In this document: positions 1 through 8,292 of the stretch, piece by piece | How positions within the stretch are numbered: position 1 is the first letter of the stretch | How the letters are laid out: the number at the start of each line of letters is the position of its first letter | Source: an uncultured Desulfosporosinus sp. | GTDB taxonomy: Bacteria; Bacillota; Desulfitobacteriia; Desulfitobacteriales; Desulfitobacteriaceae | NCBI GenBank assembly: GCA_927405585.1 | Contig: CAKMJS010000011.1 | Location: forward strand, 27,627 to 91,626 | DNA: 64,000 nt | Direction: 5' to 3' | Program-made: the position numbers and the translations under genes | The notes under the pieces: generated by a model | Database searches by the model: none | What the model saw: only the letters and a program-made list of their open reading frames with translations | What the model was told of the DNA's origin: nothing

Positions 1-2
1 AA

Positions 3-71
3 GCAATTGTAGAAAAAGTTCTCGGACTGGAAACTGAAAAAGACCTTACAGCTCTGTTAAAACTGCTCTAA
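3..71 (+). CDS. C-terminal tail of an unidentified protein (partial)
   Basis: An open frame enters from the left edge and ends with TAA at 69-71, leaving 22 residues (AIVEKVLGLETEKDLTALL...). The amphipathic, Leu/Glu/Lys-rich tail looks like the last helix of a cytoplasmic enzyme. It lies upstream of a methylamine/betaine-type locus, so it could belong to a corrinoid-related methyltransferase, but too little is visible to name it. Confidence 0.5.
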   Translation, partial: AIVEKVLGLETEKDLTALLKLL

Positions 72-77
72 AAATGT

Positions 78-110
78 GCTCAAAGTTGAGAATTTGTCTC
101 ACTTTTGAGA
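78..110. promoter_or_regulatory. Two adjacent 14-bp palindromes (probable activator sites)
   Basis: GCTCAAAGTTGAGA (78-91) and TCTCACTTTTGAGA (97-110) are similar palindromic 14-mers separated by 5 bp. A third copy, TCTCAAAAGCGAGA, lies at 3981-3994 upstream of the sigma-54 promoter of the methyltransferase gene. Here they lie about 190-220 bp before a sigma-54-like element at 300-315. Position and symmetry fit upstream activating sites for a bacterial enhancer-binding protein. The assignment is inferred from pattern only. Confidence 0.5.
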
Positions 111-299
111 TAGACAGGCAACACCTATATCTATGAACAAACTAAGGCAATAGTATAGAAGTGTCGTTTTGAACGTCGCAATAATGAGAAAATATTGAGC
201 GGGCTTAAGGCTGAAAAAAACGCCCAGCTATGCTTTTGTATATCAGAAAATTCAGTATAGTTCGAGGAATCTGATTACGAAGAGTTATTGGAGTGGATC

Positions 300-315
300 T
301 GGAATAGTTCTTGCA
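300..315 (+). promoter_or_regulatory. Possible sigma-54 (-24/-12) promoter of the opuC-like operon
   Basis: TGGAATAGTTCTTGCA keeps the invariant GG and GC of sigma-54 promoters with the required 10-bp gap, and a perfect TTGCA -12 box. The -24 box is TGGAATA where the consensus is TGGCACG, so it is weaker than the element at 4122-4137. It lies about 97 bp before the start codon at 412. The rest of the 72-411 gap shows no gene. Confidence 0.45.
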
Positions 316-411
316 AGTACACATAAGTAGTAACCTATAAATATTCGAAATCCGATGAGAAGTGAGGTGTAAGGTGGGGGAGGTTGAAGACAAATAGAAG
401 GAGGACGTGGA

Positions 412-1347
412 ATGAAAAAAGGTTTACTAACTGGTATTTTGGCAGTTTCTTTAGTAGGGACGTTGCTTGTCGGTTGCGGTAGTACCGCTCCGGCTAAAAC
501 AGAAGTTGCTGCTCCCACAGAACAGGTCAAAAAACCAACGATCAAGGTCGGCTCAAAGGAATTTACGGAGCAACGCATTTTAGGTGAAATGATGGCCTTT
601 CTCTTAGAGAAAAATGGATTCACAGTGGATAGAAAAATCGGCCTCAATGGAACAGGGGTTGTTTCCAAAGCTCTCCAAACTGGAGATATTGACCTTTATG
701 CAGAGTATACTGGAACAGGCTTAGTCACGATTTTAAAACAACCTGTCATCACCAACCCAGACGATTGCTACAATGCCGTGAATAAGGCTTATCAAGAACA
801 GTATAAATTAGAGTGGCTTAAGCGCTTTGGCATTAACAATACGTATACTTTGACGATGAAAGCAGATAAGGCGAAAGAATTAGGGATTGCCACACTCTCT
901 GACCTAGTAACCAAAGGCGGCAACTTAAAATTCGGTTCAGACCAAGAGTTTCTAACTCGACCGGATGGCTATCCAGCTCTCTCCAAAGCCTATGGCTTTG
1001 TATTCAAAAAGGAAAATATTAAATCTATGGACTCCGGCTTAGTTTACCAAGCGGTAGATACCGCACAGGTCGATATTATTATGGGCTTTGCTACTGATGG
1101 TCGTATTAAAAAATTAAATTTAATGAACTTAAAGGATGACAAGAATTTCTTCCCGGTCTATGATGCAGCCCCAGTGGTCAGACAGGAAGTTCTGCAAAAG
1201 AATCCAGAGATTGCTGACATTCTCAATAAACTAGAGGGAAAAATTTCTGATGTAAAAATGCAGGAACTCAATTTGCAAGTTGATGTCGACGGGAAGGAAC
1301 CCGCAGCCGTTGCCAAAGATTTCTTAGTCTCGTTAGGTTTATACTAA
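412..1347 (+). CDS. Glycine betaine/choline-type ABC transporter substrate-binding lipoprotein
   Basis: This is the extracellular binding subunit of an OpuC/OsmF-type importer for quaternary amines. The 311-residue protein starts with a lipoprotein signal ending in LLVGC (lipobox, Cys 22). The mature part opens with KPTIKVGSKEFTEQ, the start typical of this family, and the later TGLVTILKQP and GFATDGRI stretches also fit. An AGGAGG site at 399-404 supports the ATG. It is first in an operon with its ATPase and two permeases. A hairpin follows the gene, which may keep it more highly expressed than the rest. The neighbouring MttB-type genes suggest the ligand is a methylated amine used as a methyl donor, not only an osmoprotectant; this is inference. 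Confidence 0.88.
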   Translation: MKKGLLTGILAVSLVGTLLVGCGSTAPAKTEVAAPTEQVKKPTIKVGSKEFTEQRILGEMMAFLLEKNGFTVDRKIGLNGTGVVSKALQTGDIDLYAEYTGTGLVTILKQPVITNPDDCYNAVNKAYQEQYKLEWLKRFGINNTYTLTMKADKAKELGIATLSDLVTKGGNLKFGSDQEFLTRPDGYPALSKAYGFVFKKENIKSMDSGLVYQAVDTAQVDIIMGFATDGRIKKLNLMNLKDDKNFFPVYDAAPVVRQEVLQKNPEIADILNKLEGKISDVKMQELNLQVDVDGKEPAAVAKDFLVSLGLY

Positions 1348-1386
1348 ATCGAAAGTATTGATGTAATGCTCAAACCGGATACCATT

Positions 1387-1429
1387 CAGCCAGGGTGTCG
1401 AGAATTTTGGCATCCTGGCTGGGGTTTTT
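1387..1429 (+). terminator. Hairpin with T-tract between binding-protein and ATPase genes
   Basis: An 11-bp stem (1387-1397 with 1411-1421, one G-T pair) encloses a 13-nt loop and runs into GGGTTTTT. It lies inside the operon, so it is better read as an attenuating or 3'-protecting structure that leaves more transcript for the binding protein than for the ATPase and permeases. Confidence 0.7.
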
Positions 1430-1448
1430 AGTGAACAGGAGGAAGCCT

Positions 1449-2588
1449 ATGATTAGTTTACGTGGCGTCAGTAAAATATTTGATAATGGGTTCACGGCGG
1501 TCGATAAGGTTTCACTGGAGATTAAAGCCGGTGAATTGGTAGTCTTAATTGGGTCGTCAGGCTGTGGTAAAACTACGACTATGAAAATGATTAATCGTTT
1601 GATCGAGCCCTCCTCAGGTCAGATTTTAATCAAAGGGGAAGACATCTTGAAAGCTGACCCGATCGAATTGCGACGGAATATTGGCTATGTGATTCAGGAA
1701 ATCGGATTGTTTCCTCATATGACGATTGCTGAGAATATCGCCGTCGTGCCCCAACTGAAAAAATGGAGCTCTGATCAGATCAAGAAACGGATTCAAGAGC
1801 TACTGGAACTGATGGGATTAGACCCAGACACCACCGCCAGAAAATATCCCAATGAGCTTAGCGGTGGACAGAGGCAAAGGATCGGAGTTGCTAGGGCCTT
1901 GGCGGTTGACCCACCGATTATGTTGATGGATGAGCCCTTTGGAGCCTTGGACCCAATTTCACGCGAACAATTGCAGGATGAATTTCTCAAACTGCAGGCA
2001 ACTGTGAAAAAAACGATTGTCTTTGTCACCCATGACATGGATGAAGCAATCAAGCTGGCTGATCGGATCGTCGTGTTGCATGAGGGTAGAGTGATACAAT
2101 GTGCCAGTCCACGTGAGATTCTCCGCAATCCGGCCAATGAATTTGTGAGGGATTTCGTAGGCGCTGATCACACTTTGAAACAACTCAGTTTGATCAAAGT
2201 GCGTGAAGCAATGCAAAGCGACATGATCACGTTGTACGCCGACGAATCGATTCCCGCAGCTATGGCGAAATTTGCCCAAGGCTATAGAAGCATGTTCGCC
2301 ATTAACCGACAGGGAATAGTCAAGGGGTATGTCAACAAGTCTGACATCAATCCTCTGCAAGACGGGAGTATTAATCAGTATATAAGAACCCCATTTAGTA
2401 CCATTAGTCCAGATAAATCACTTAAGGAGGCTTTAACCTTAATGATCCAACGCGATGCCGGGTATATCGCTGTTGTTGATGACCATGGCACCCTGCTCGG
2501 CGTGATTTCCACCAATTCGTTACACCGACTTGTTGGAGAACCTTACCTGGAAGCTGAGAGGGAGGTAAGGGAAATTGGAATTCTTTAA
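1449..2588 (+). CDS. opuCA: Quaternary-amine ABC transporter ATP-binding protein (OpuCA type)
   Basis: This is the ATPase that energises betaine/choline/carnitine-type uptake at the inner membrane face. The 379-residue protein has Walker A GSSGCGKTT, signature LSGGQRQRIGVARA and Walker B IMLMDEP. The C-terminal ~120 residues form a pair of CBS domains, as in OpuCA/OpuA ATPases where they sense ionic strength or nucleotides. The ATG at 1449 is chosen because AGGAGG (1437-1442) precedes it by 6 nt. A longer frame from 1395 would start inside the upstream hairpin. Its 3' end overlaps the next gene. Confidence 0.88.
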   Translation: MISLRGVSKIFDNGFTAVDKVSLEIKAGELVVLIGSSGCGKTTTMKMINRLIEPSSGQILIKGEDILKADPIELRRNIGYVIQEIGLFPHMTIAENIAVVPQLKKWSSDQIKKRIQELLELMGLDPDTTARKYPNELSGGQRQRIGVARALAVDPPIMLMDEPFGALDPISREQLQDEFLKLQATVKKTIVFVTHDMDEAIKLADRIVVLHEGRVIQCASPREILRNPANEFVRDFVGADHTLKQLSLIKVREAMQSDMITLYADESIPAAMAKFAQGYRSMFAINRQGIVKGYVNKSDINPLQDGSINQYIRTPFSTISPDKSLKEALTLMIQRDAGYIAVVDDHGTLLGVISTNSLHRLVGEPYLEAEREVREIGIL

Positions 2589-3252
2589 TTATTTTTTTAC
2601 CCGTTATGAGCAAATAGGGCGCTTGTTGCTTGAGCACGTTGAAGTCACGCTAATAGCAGTTGTTCTGGCCGTAGTGATTGGGTTACCTGTAGGCATCTTA
2701 ATAACCAAAAATGAAACAGTGGCCAAGATTGTCTTATATATCGTTGGTATTATTCAGACTGTACCGAGTATCGCCCTGTTTGGCTTGCTAATTCCGATTA
2801 TGGGTATTGGCAATAAACCGGCCATCGTTGCCTTAGTATTGTACGGACAGCTGCCGATCATCCGTAATGTCTATACAGGGATCAAAAATGTTGACCCAGC
2901 TATGCTGGAAGCGGCTCGAGGTATGGGGATGACAGGGCTTCAGATTTTGTGGCGGGTACAGATCCCTGCTACGTTTAGCATCATTCTAGGAGGAATCCGA
3001 GTTGCCACTGTCGCTTTGATTGGAATTGCCACGATCGCGTCCTTTATTGGGGCTGGTGGTTTGGGAGACATGATTTTTCGAGGGATCTCTACGATTAATT
3101 TTAATATGGTTTTGTCCGGAGCTATTCCTGTTGCCCTGCTCGCCTTGGGAACGGATTATGGGTTAGCACTGCTTGAGCGGTCGGCAGATCCGATGCAGAA
3201 GTCCAAAAAAGGGTCCGCTCACAAAAGGGCGCAAGACCAAGGGGGGTACTAA
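2575..3252 (+). CDS. opuCB: Quaternary-amine ABC transporter permease (OpuCB type)
   Basis: This inner-membrane permease subunit has 225 residues and about five to six hydrophobic helices. It carries the binding-protein-dependent transport signature around EAARGMGMTGLQILWRVQIP, which docks the ATPase. The start is TTG, supported by GGAGGT at 2561-2566, and overlaps the ATPase gene by 14 nt, indicating translational coupling. The last ~30 residues are charged and cytoplasmic. The second permease follows at once, so the transporter probably forms a heterodimeric channel. Confidence 0.85.
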   Translation: MEFFNYFFTRYEQIGRLLLEHVEVTLIAVVLAVVIGLPVGILITKNETVAKIVLYIVGIIQTVPSIALFGLLIPIMGIGNKPAIVALVLYGQLPIIRNVYTGIKNVDPAMLEAARGMGMTGLQILWRVQIPATFSIILGGIRVATVALIGIATIASFIGAGGLGDMIFRGISTINFNMVLSGAIPVALLALGTDYGLALLERSADPMQKSKKGSAHKRAQDQGGY

Positions 3253-3888
3253 ATGGGTTGGCTAAATTACATCATCCAAAATCAAGAAGAATTCTGGCAT
3301 CTGGTGCGCCAACATCTGATGATCACCGGGACAGTATCGATGCTGGCGATCTGTATCGGAGTACCTTTGGGAATATATATTACCCGTAATAAATATTTGG
3401 AAGGACCTGTGATTAATATCGCCAACATTGGGCAGACCATTCCTACGTTTGCAGTGTTTGGCCTAGTCTTGCCCTTTATGGGCATCGGACTAAAACCTGC
3501 CATCTTTGCGCTCTTTATTTACGGAATTTTGCCAATCATACGCAATACTTATACGGGTATTATGACGGTTGATCCTGCCCTCAAAGAGGCCGCAGTTGGC
3601 ATGGGGATGACGTCCAGCCAGATTCTCTTTCGGGTGGAAATTCGATTAGCATTACCCATTATTATGGCTGGAATCAGGACCTCGGTCGTCATTTGCGTAG
3701 GAACGACTGCTTTAGCCTCCTTTATTGCCGCCGGCGGTCTGGGGGATTTAATCACTCGAGGTTTGGCCATGATGGACAATGATACGCTATTAGCGGGAGC
3801 CATACCGACTGCAATCTTAGCTGTCTTTGCTGACACCATCTTAGGGAGGGTGGAAAAGGCCCTAGTTCCTAGGGGGATCCAGCGATAA
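3253..3888 (+). CDS. opuCD: Quaternary-amine ABC transporter permease (OpuCD type)
   Basis: The second permease has 211 residues and is clearly paralogous to the preceding one. It shares the NIGQTIPTFAVFGL and EAAVGMGMTSSQILFRVEI regions, the latter being the ATPase-coupling loop. Its ATG directly follows the stop of the previous gene. The gene order here is binding protein, ATPase, permease, permease, which differs from the A-B-C-D order of Bacillus opuC. The operon seems to end here, although no good terminator is visible. Confidence 0.85.
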   Translation: MGWLNYIIQNQEEFWHLVRQHLMITGTVSMLAICIGVPLGIYITRNKYLEGPVINIANIGQTIPTFAVFGLVLPFMGIGLKPAIFALFIYGILPIIRNTYTGIMTVDPALKEAAVGMGMTSSQILFRVEIRLALPIIMAGIRTSVVICVGTTALASFIAAGGLGDLITRGLAMMDNDTLLAGAIPTAILAVFADTILGRVEKALVPRGIQR

Positions 3889-3979
3889 CTCCAATTTTCA
3901 TGTCTTACAATTGAGATTCGTCTTGTTTCTGAGAAGTGAGCCTGTGCTCGAATCGTTTACACCTTTGCTACAGCTTATT

Positions 3980-4079
3980 ATCTCAAAAGCGAGACACTCC
4001 GTGAGCTTGAGCTACTAAGGGAGTCACTAAAGTGAACTCGTTCAACTAAAGTTGTTAGAGTGGAGAACCTTTTGAGATT
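3980..4079 (+). promoter_or_regulatory. Structured upstream region with activator-like palindrome
   Basis: ATCTCAAAAG at 3980-3989 is repeated inverted and perfect as CTTTTGAGAT at 4069-4078; the latter 10-mer also occurs at 102-111. TCTCAAAAGCGAGA (3981-3994) is the third copy of a 14-bp palindrome found twice at 78-110. Short hairpins (GAGTCACT/AGTGaACTC, CAAC/GTTG) lie between the arms. The sites sit about 45-140 bp upstream of a sigma-54 promoter, as expected for enhancer sites. No gene is visible in 3889-4206. Confidence 0.5.
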
Positions 4080-4121
4080 AAACAGCTTACCTAAAATAAG
4101 AAAAGCGAATTTTCTAAGTAT

Positions 4122-4137
4122 TGGCACGATACTTGCA
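4122..4137 (+). promoter_or_regulatory. Sigma-54 promoter of the methyltransferase operon
   Basis: TGGCACGATACTTGCA matches the sigma-54 consensus TGGCACG-N4-TTGCA at every defined position, including the GG-N10-GC spacing. It lies 69 bp before the ATG at 4207. The methyltransferase genes should therefore need an enhancer-binding ATPase for expression. The matching activator is not obvious in this window. Confidence 0.85.
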
Positions 4138-4206
4138 TTTACAATACTTCGGCTGCTTTAGTGTAATGGATGTAAAGAATAATAGTTTGAGAAAGGGGAT
4201 TTAGCA

Positions 4207-5652
4207 ATGAACCAAGGAGGAGTAGAGGGCGGATCCTATAAGCCCTTCACCACGTCGCAGATAGAAATGTTACACAAAGCTTCGATGAAGGTGTTTGAAG
4301 AAGTAGGTATGGAAGTTCATAGCCAACGTGCTCTGGAGATTTTCTTCGCAGCGGGGGCTGAGGTGGATTTTTCGACGAAGCGGGTTCGTGCCTCTGAGGA
4401 GTGGATCATGAATCTCGTTAAGAAAGCACCGTCCCAAGTCACTCTATGCGGTCGAGAAGAAAAGAACGACTTAGTTCTAGGAGGAAAACGCGTTTACTTG
4501 GGGACAGGGGGAACGGCCCTCAACGTACTTGATATCGATACAGGCATTCGTCGTCGAACGACCTTGTCCGATGTACGCCAGACAGCGAAATTAGTCGATG
4601 CCCTTGATAATGTTCACTTCTTCGTTTTGCCAGTTTATCCCTCAGAATTGTCAAAAGAGACCGTCGATATTAACCGCTTTTATGCTGGAATCAGTAATAC
4701 CAGCAAACATGTTATGGGCGGAGTTTATAGTATAGAAGGCGTCCGCAAGGTGATCCGTATGGCGGAGGAAATTGCTGGCGGTAAAGAAGCGTTGCGCAAA
4801 CGACCCTTTATTTCAATGATTACAAACATCATGAGTCCACTTAAAATGGATGGAACTTATACCGATCTCATGCTAGAAGTGATCGAAGCAGGAATTCCGT
4901 TGGCTACGCCGCCAGCGCCCATTGCTGGAGCCACTTCTCCGGTTACCTTGGCGGGCACCCTTGTCCAACTTAATGTCGAAGCCTTAAGCGGCTTGGTGTT
5001 GGCTCAGATCGTGAATCCTGGCACGCCAGTTTTATATAGTGTCGTTCCGACCACAGCGGACATGCGGACAATGGGTTTCTTGTTTGGAGCAGTCGAAAAC
5101 GGCATTATGAATGCCGTATGCGCCCAATTGGCTCAGTATTATGATTTACCTATTTACGCGACAGCCGGTGTCACAGAGTCTAAGCTTCCGGATGTTCAAT
5201 CAGGTTACGAAAAAATGAGTACTTCTATGCTGGCAGCCTTAGCAGGAGCTAACTACATTCACGATGCAGTGGGGCTCATCGAGTCTGGGTTAAGTGTGGC
5301 CTATGAACAGTACGTCATTGATGATGAAATTAATGGTATGGTACTTCGGGCGGTAAGAGGTATCGAAATAAATGAAGAGACCTTATCACTAGAGGTTATT
5401 AAGCGTGTTGGTCCGGGTGGAAATTACATAGCGGATGAGCAGACTTATCAATATATGCGTTCAGAGTTTTTCATGCCTAAGGTGGCAGATCGTTCGCCAG
5501 TAACTATATGGGAAACAAATGGCGCCATGGATGGTAGGGAGAAGGCGCGAAGGATCGCTAAAGATATTTTAGCAAACCACTCTCCAACTCCAATTAACCA
5601 GGCTATCGTAGAATTGCTTAAGGCTAGAAATCCTGAACTAGTCACTGATTAG
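4207..5652 (+). CDS. MttB-family (non-pyrrolysine) corrinoid methyltransferase 1
   Basis: This COG5598-family methyltransferase (481 residues) moves a methyl group from a quaternary or tertiary amine to a cognate Co(I) corrinoid protein. It lacks the in-frame TAG (pyrrolysine) codon of true trimethylamine methyltransferases, so it belongs to the MtgB-like group, known members of which use glycine betaine, proline betaine or carnitine. Family stretches include LGTGGTALNVLD and GATSPVTLAGTL. AAAGGGG precedes the ATG by about 8 nt. It is followed by a paralogue of nearly equal length and by a corrinoid protein. The substrate cannot be read from sequence; the adjacent OpuC-type importer favours a betaine. 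Confidence 0.88.
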   Translation: MNQGGVEGGSYKPFTTSQIEMLHKASMKVFEEVGMEVHSQRALEIFFAAGAEVDFSTKRVRASEEWIMNLVKKAPSQVTLCGREEKNDLVLGGKRVYLGTGGTALNVLDIDTGIRRRTTLSDVRQTAKLVDALDNVHFFVLPVYPSELSKETVDINRFYAGISNTSKHVMGGVYSIEGVRKVIRMAEEIAGGKEALRKRPFISMITNIMSPLKMDGTYTDLMLEVIEAGIPLATPPAPIAGATSPVTLAGTLVQLNVEALSGLVLAQIVNPGTPVLYSVVPTTADMRTMGFLFGAVENGIMNAVCAQLAQYYDLPIYATAGVTESKLPDVQSGYEKMSTSMLAALAGANYIHDAVGLIESGLSVAYEQYVIDDEINGMVLRAVRGIEINEETLSLEVIKRVGPGGNYIADEQTYQYMRSEFFMPKVADRSPVTIWETNGAMDGREKARRIAKDILANHSPTPINQAIVELLKARNPELVTD

Positions 5653-5727
5653 TGAGTTGATTTTATCCAACCGGCATTATATTAAAAGCGTTGCTATCAA
5701 CTACAATTTAAGAAAGAGGTTTTTAGA

Positions 5728-7179
5728 ATGTATCCTGCTTTAAAAGGAAGCCAGTTACGTTTATTTGATGATGCCCAAATACACACCCTCCATGAGGGAG
5801 TCGTAAGACTTTTAGAAGAGGTGGGTATGAAGGTCAAGAGCAAACAGGCCTTCGAGATTTTTGAAAAGGGCGGGGCTATTGTCGACCCAGTCTCTGAAAT
5901 TGTTAAGATTCCTCGTGAAATGTTGGAAAAGGCCATCAAAATCGCTCCCTCGAAAGTTGTGATTCACGGTCGTGAAGAAAAGCATGATGCAGTGCTGGAA
6001 AAGAATCGGGTTCACTTTGGAACCGGTGGGACAGTAATGTATGCCTTGGATTTTGAGACAGGCGTGAGAAGGGTTACAACAACTCATGATGTGCGTGACT
6101 TAGCTCGGTTGGTGGATAGCTTAGATAATATTGCATTTTATGTCATCCATACCTATCCTGCCGATGTGGCGGAAGAAGATGTTGATGCTAATCGTTTTTA
6201 CTGGGCCATTACTAATACCACGAAGCCAATCATGGGTGGTATGTATACCATGAAGGGGCTTCGAGAAGCCATCCAAATTTCTGAAATGGTGGCTGGTGGA
6301 GCCGATCAATTACGCGAGCGCCCCTTTGTTTCGTTCATTACCTTAATGGTAACCCCTCTAGTCATGGATGGACATTACACTGATTTCTTGATTGAAGTCG
6401 CCAAAAAAGGCCTTCCAATAGCGGTTCCATCAGAACCGCTAGCAGGGGCAACTTCGCCGGTAACCTTGGCCGCTACAATTACTATTAATTTAGCAGAGAC
6501 CTTAGCGGGTCTAACGTTAGCCCAGCTTGTTAATCCCGGAACGCCAACTTTGATCGGAACCACTTCTAGTATCATGGACATGAAGACAGGCACCTATGTA
6601 GCAGGAGCCATTGAGTCTTCCTTGATTAATGCAGGAGTTGCCCAAATGGCCCAATATTACGATCTACCTCTTTACGCCACTGGGGGGCAGTCTGATTCTA
6701 AGTTAAACGATTGTCAGGCTGGCTATGAGAGTGCTTCTCAGGCCATGACCTTAGGTCTTTCTGGGGCAAATTGGATCCACGATGCTGCGGGACTTCTCGA
6801 GTGCTGCACCACAGTGTCCTATGAGAAAACAGTCATTGATAATGAAATTATCGGGAACGTGCTTAGAGTCCTCAAAGGGGTGGAAGTTAACGAGGAAACG
6901 TTAGCGATCGAGTTAATTAAAAAGGTAGGGCCAGCGGGCAATTTCTTGGCAAATCCTCATACTGCAGAACATTTCAGGGATGAATTTTTCATGCCTAAAG
7001 TAGCAGACCGCTTAAATCGAATTACCTGGAAAGCAAAAGGGAGCATGGACACACACCAACGAGCCCATTTGCTTGCGGAGGAACTATTGCAGAACCACCG
7101 GGCTAAACCGATTAACCCAGAGATTAGAGATGAAATTCGGAGAATGTTTCCGGGAATTAAAGGCGAGGATTTAGTTTAG
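5728..7179 (+). CDS. MttB-family (non-pyrrolysine) corrinoid methyltransferase 2
   Basis: This 483-residue paralogue of the preceding gene aligns along its whole length at roughly half identity by eye (for example FGTGGTVMYALDFETG and GATSPVTLAATI). It also has no internal TAG codon. It probably methylates the same corrinoid protein from a related or sequential substrate, for example a betaine and its partly demethylated product. A ribosome site AAAGAGG precedes the ATG. The 75-nt gap to the upstream gene shows no promoter, so the genes are likely co-transcribed. Confidence 0.87.
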   Translation: MYPALKGSQLRLFDDAQIHTLHEGVVRLLEEVGMKVKSKQAFEIFEKGGAIVDPVSEIVKIPREMLEKAIKIAPSKVVIHGREEKHDAVLEKNRVHFGTGGTVMYALDFETGVRRVTTTHDVRDLARLVDSLDNIAFYVIHTYPADVAEEDVDANRFYWAITNTTKPIMGGMYTMKGLREAIQISEMVAGGADQLRERPFVSFITLMVTPLVMDGHYTDFLIEVAKKGLPIAVPSEPLAGATSPVTLAATITINLAETLAGLTLAQLVNPGTPTLIGTTSSIMDMKTGTYVAGAIESSLINAGVAQMAQYYDLPLYATGGQSDSKLNDCQAGYESASQAMTLGLSGANWIHDAAGLLECCTTVSYEKTVIDNEIIGNVLRVLKGVEVNEETLAIELIKKVGPAGNFLANPHTAEHFRDEFFMPKVADRLNRITWKAKGSMDTHQRAHLLAEELLQNHRAKPINPEIRDEIRRMFPGIKGEDLV

Positions 7180-7291
7180 TCTAGGTTTTGTGTGCGGAGT
7201 GGGATTATTTGCTTTAGATATCAATAGTAATTTTTTGGAAAAAGTGTACGTAAACAATAGATGAAAAAATAAAATCAATGGAGGAATAAAC

Positions 7292-7927
7292 ATGTCGAAT
7301 GTTTTAGAAGAACTGAACCAAAAAGTGATTGAAGGTAAATTGGAGATTGTACAGGAACTAACGCGACAAGCTATTGCTGAAGGTCATGATCCTGAGGAAA
7401 TTATTAATCAGGGACTGATTATGGGAATGAACGTAGTAGGCGTGAGATTTAAAGCAGGGGATATGTATGTACCCGAAGTGCTGATGTGTGCTCGAGCAAT
7501 GAGCGGTGGAATGGAAATAGTAAAACCGTTGCTCATGGGAAAAGAGATAGTCTCAGCAGGTAAAGTGCTTATCGGAACAGTCAAAGGGGATTTACACGAT
7601 ATTGGTAAAAATTTGGTCGCTATGTTGCTTGAAAGTGTGGGCTTTAATGTCATAAATTTGGGTACGGATATCACGACAGAACAGTTCATTCAAGCTATTA
7701 AAGAGCATAAACCGGATGTTTTGGGCCTATCAGCTTTGTTGACAACGACAATGCTGGGAATGAAAGACATCATTGATCAATTGGTAGAAGAGGGAATGAG
7801 AGACGAAATCAAGGTCATCATAGGTGGAGCACCTATTTCCCAGGAGTTTTCTGATGAAATTGGGGCTGACGGGTTTGCTCCTGATGGGGCTTCTGCAACG
7901 GAACTTTGTCAAAAACTGTTGGCTTAA
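7292..7927 (+). CDS. Methyltransferase-associated corrinoid protein (MtbC/MtgC type)
   Basis: This cobalamin shuttle protein (211 residues) accepts a methyl group from the upstream MttB-type enzymes and passes it to a second methyltransferase, usually onto tetrahydrofolate. The N-terminal ~85 residues are the helical cap. The B12-binding domain follows with DLHDIGKNLV (residues 97-106), whose His is the lower cobalt ligand. Later GLSALLTTTM and IGGAPIS loops also fit the family. AATGGAGGAA supports the ATG. No corrinoid-activating RamA protein or methyl-H4folate transferase is visible nearby. Confidence 0.9.
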   Translation: MSNVLEELNQKVIEGKLEIVQELTRQAIAEGHDPEEIINQGLIMGMNVVGVRFKAGDMYVPEVLMCARAMSGGMEIVKPLLMGKEIVSAGKVLIGTVKGDLHDIGKNLVAMLLESVGFNVINLGTDITTEQFIQAIKEHKPDVLGLSALLTTTMLGMKDIIDQLVEEGMRDEIKVIIGGAPISQEFSDEIGADGFAPDGASATELCQKLLA

Positions 7928-8043
7928 TTCTAAGGATAGTGATTGTGTCCAATTAGTACTTAAAACGTTTTTCGTTAAGAAGACAGATTATAATTACCGA
8001 ATGATATATTTCACATTAGAGCCTTGTGGGGGATTAAGCTAAT

Positions 8044-8090
8044 AACTTCCTTAAAAAGGGGTGCTATGCACCTCTTTTTAAGGAAGTTCT
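8044..8090 (+). terminator. Rho-independent terminator after the corrinoid protein gene
   Basis: A long, nearly perfect hairpin (AACTTCCTTAAAAAG... with its complement ending at 8088) has a short loop around CTAT. It lies 117 bp downstream of the corrinoid gene and ends the methyltransferase operon. The stem is A/T-rich on both sides, so it could work in both directions. Confidence 0.8.
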
Positions 8091-8127
8091 TTAATTTATA
8101 TTTGTCTGAATAATACGAATATTATTA

Positions 8128-8156
8128 TTGACTTGGAGCAGTTAGTGTGATATTTT
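8128..8156 (+). promoter_or_regulatory. Possible sigma-70-type promoter of the GntR gene
   Basis: TTGACT (8128-8133) and TATTTT (8151-8156) are separated by 17 bp. They lie in an AT-rich stretch after the terminator and upstream of two operator-like repeats. Assigned by match and position only. Confidence 0.4.
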
Positions 8157-8211
8157 TTTATTATTAATATTTATATCAGAAAAGTCCGACTATTTTAACA
8201 AAGGAGGCTGA

Positions 8212-8292
8212 ATGGAGGAGAATTTTTTTATTCCAACTGGTTATAACATGTTACTGACTGTTCTTTTTAGAAATAGAAAAGAAAGGAGGTGA
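8212..8292 (+). CDS. Possible 26-codon leader peptide
   Basis: ATG at 8212 follows AAAGGAGG by about 4 nt and opens 26 codons (MEENFFIPTGYN...) ending in TGA at 8290-8292. Its last codons AGG AGG TGA themselves form a ribosome-site sequence. The first operator-like repeat lies inside it. It may be a leader peptide of the GntR transcript or a chance product of a local duplication. Confidence 0.25.
   Translation: MEENFFIPTGYNMLLTVLFRNRKERR

Noticed and set aside
5640..5660. TAG stop codons at the ends of the MttB-type genes as pyrrolysine codons
   Set aside because: Both proteins are already full length at these stops, and the pyrrolysine codon of true MttB lies in mid-gene.
7200..7225. TGGGATTATTTGCT before the corrinoid gene as a sigma-54 promoter
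   Set aside because: The GG-GC spacing is too short by two or more bases.
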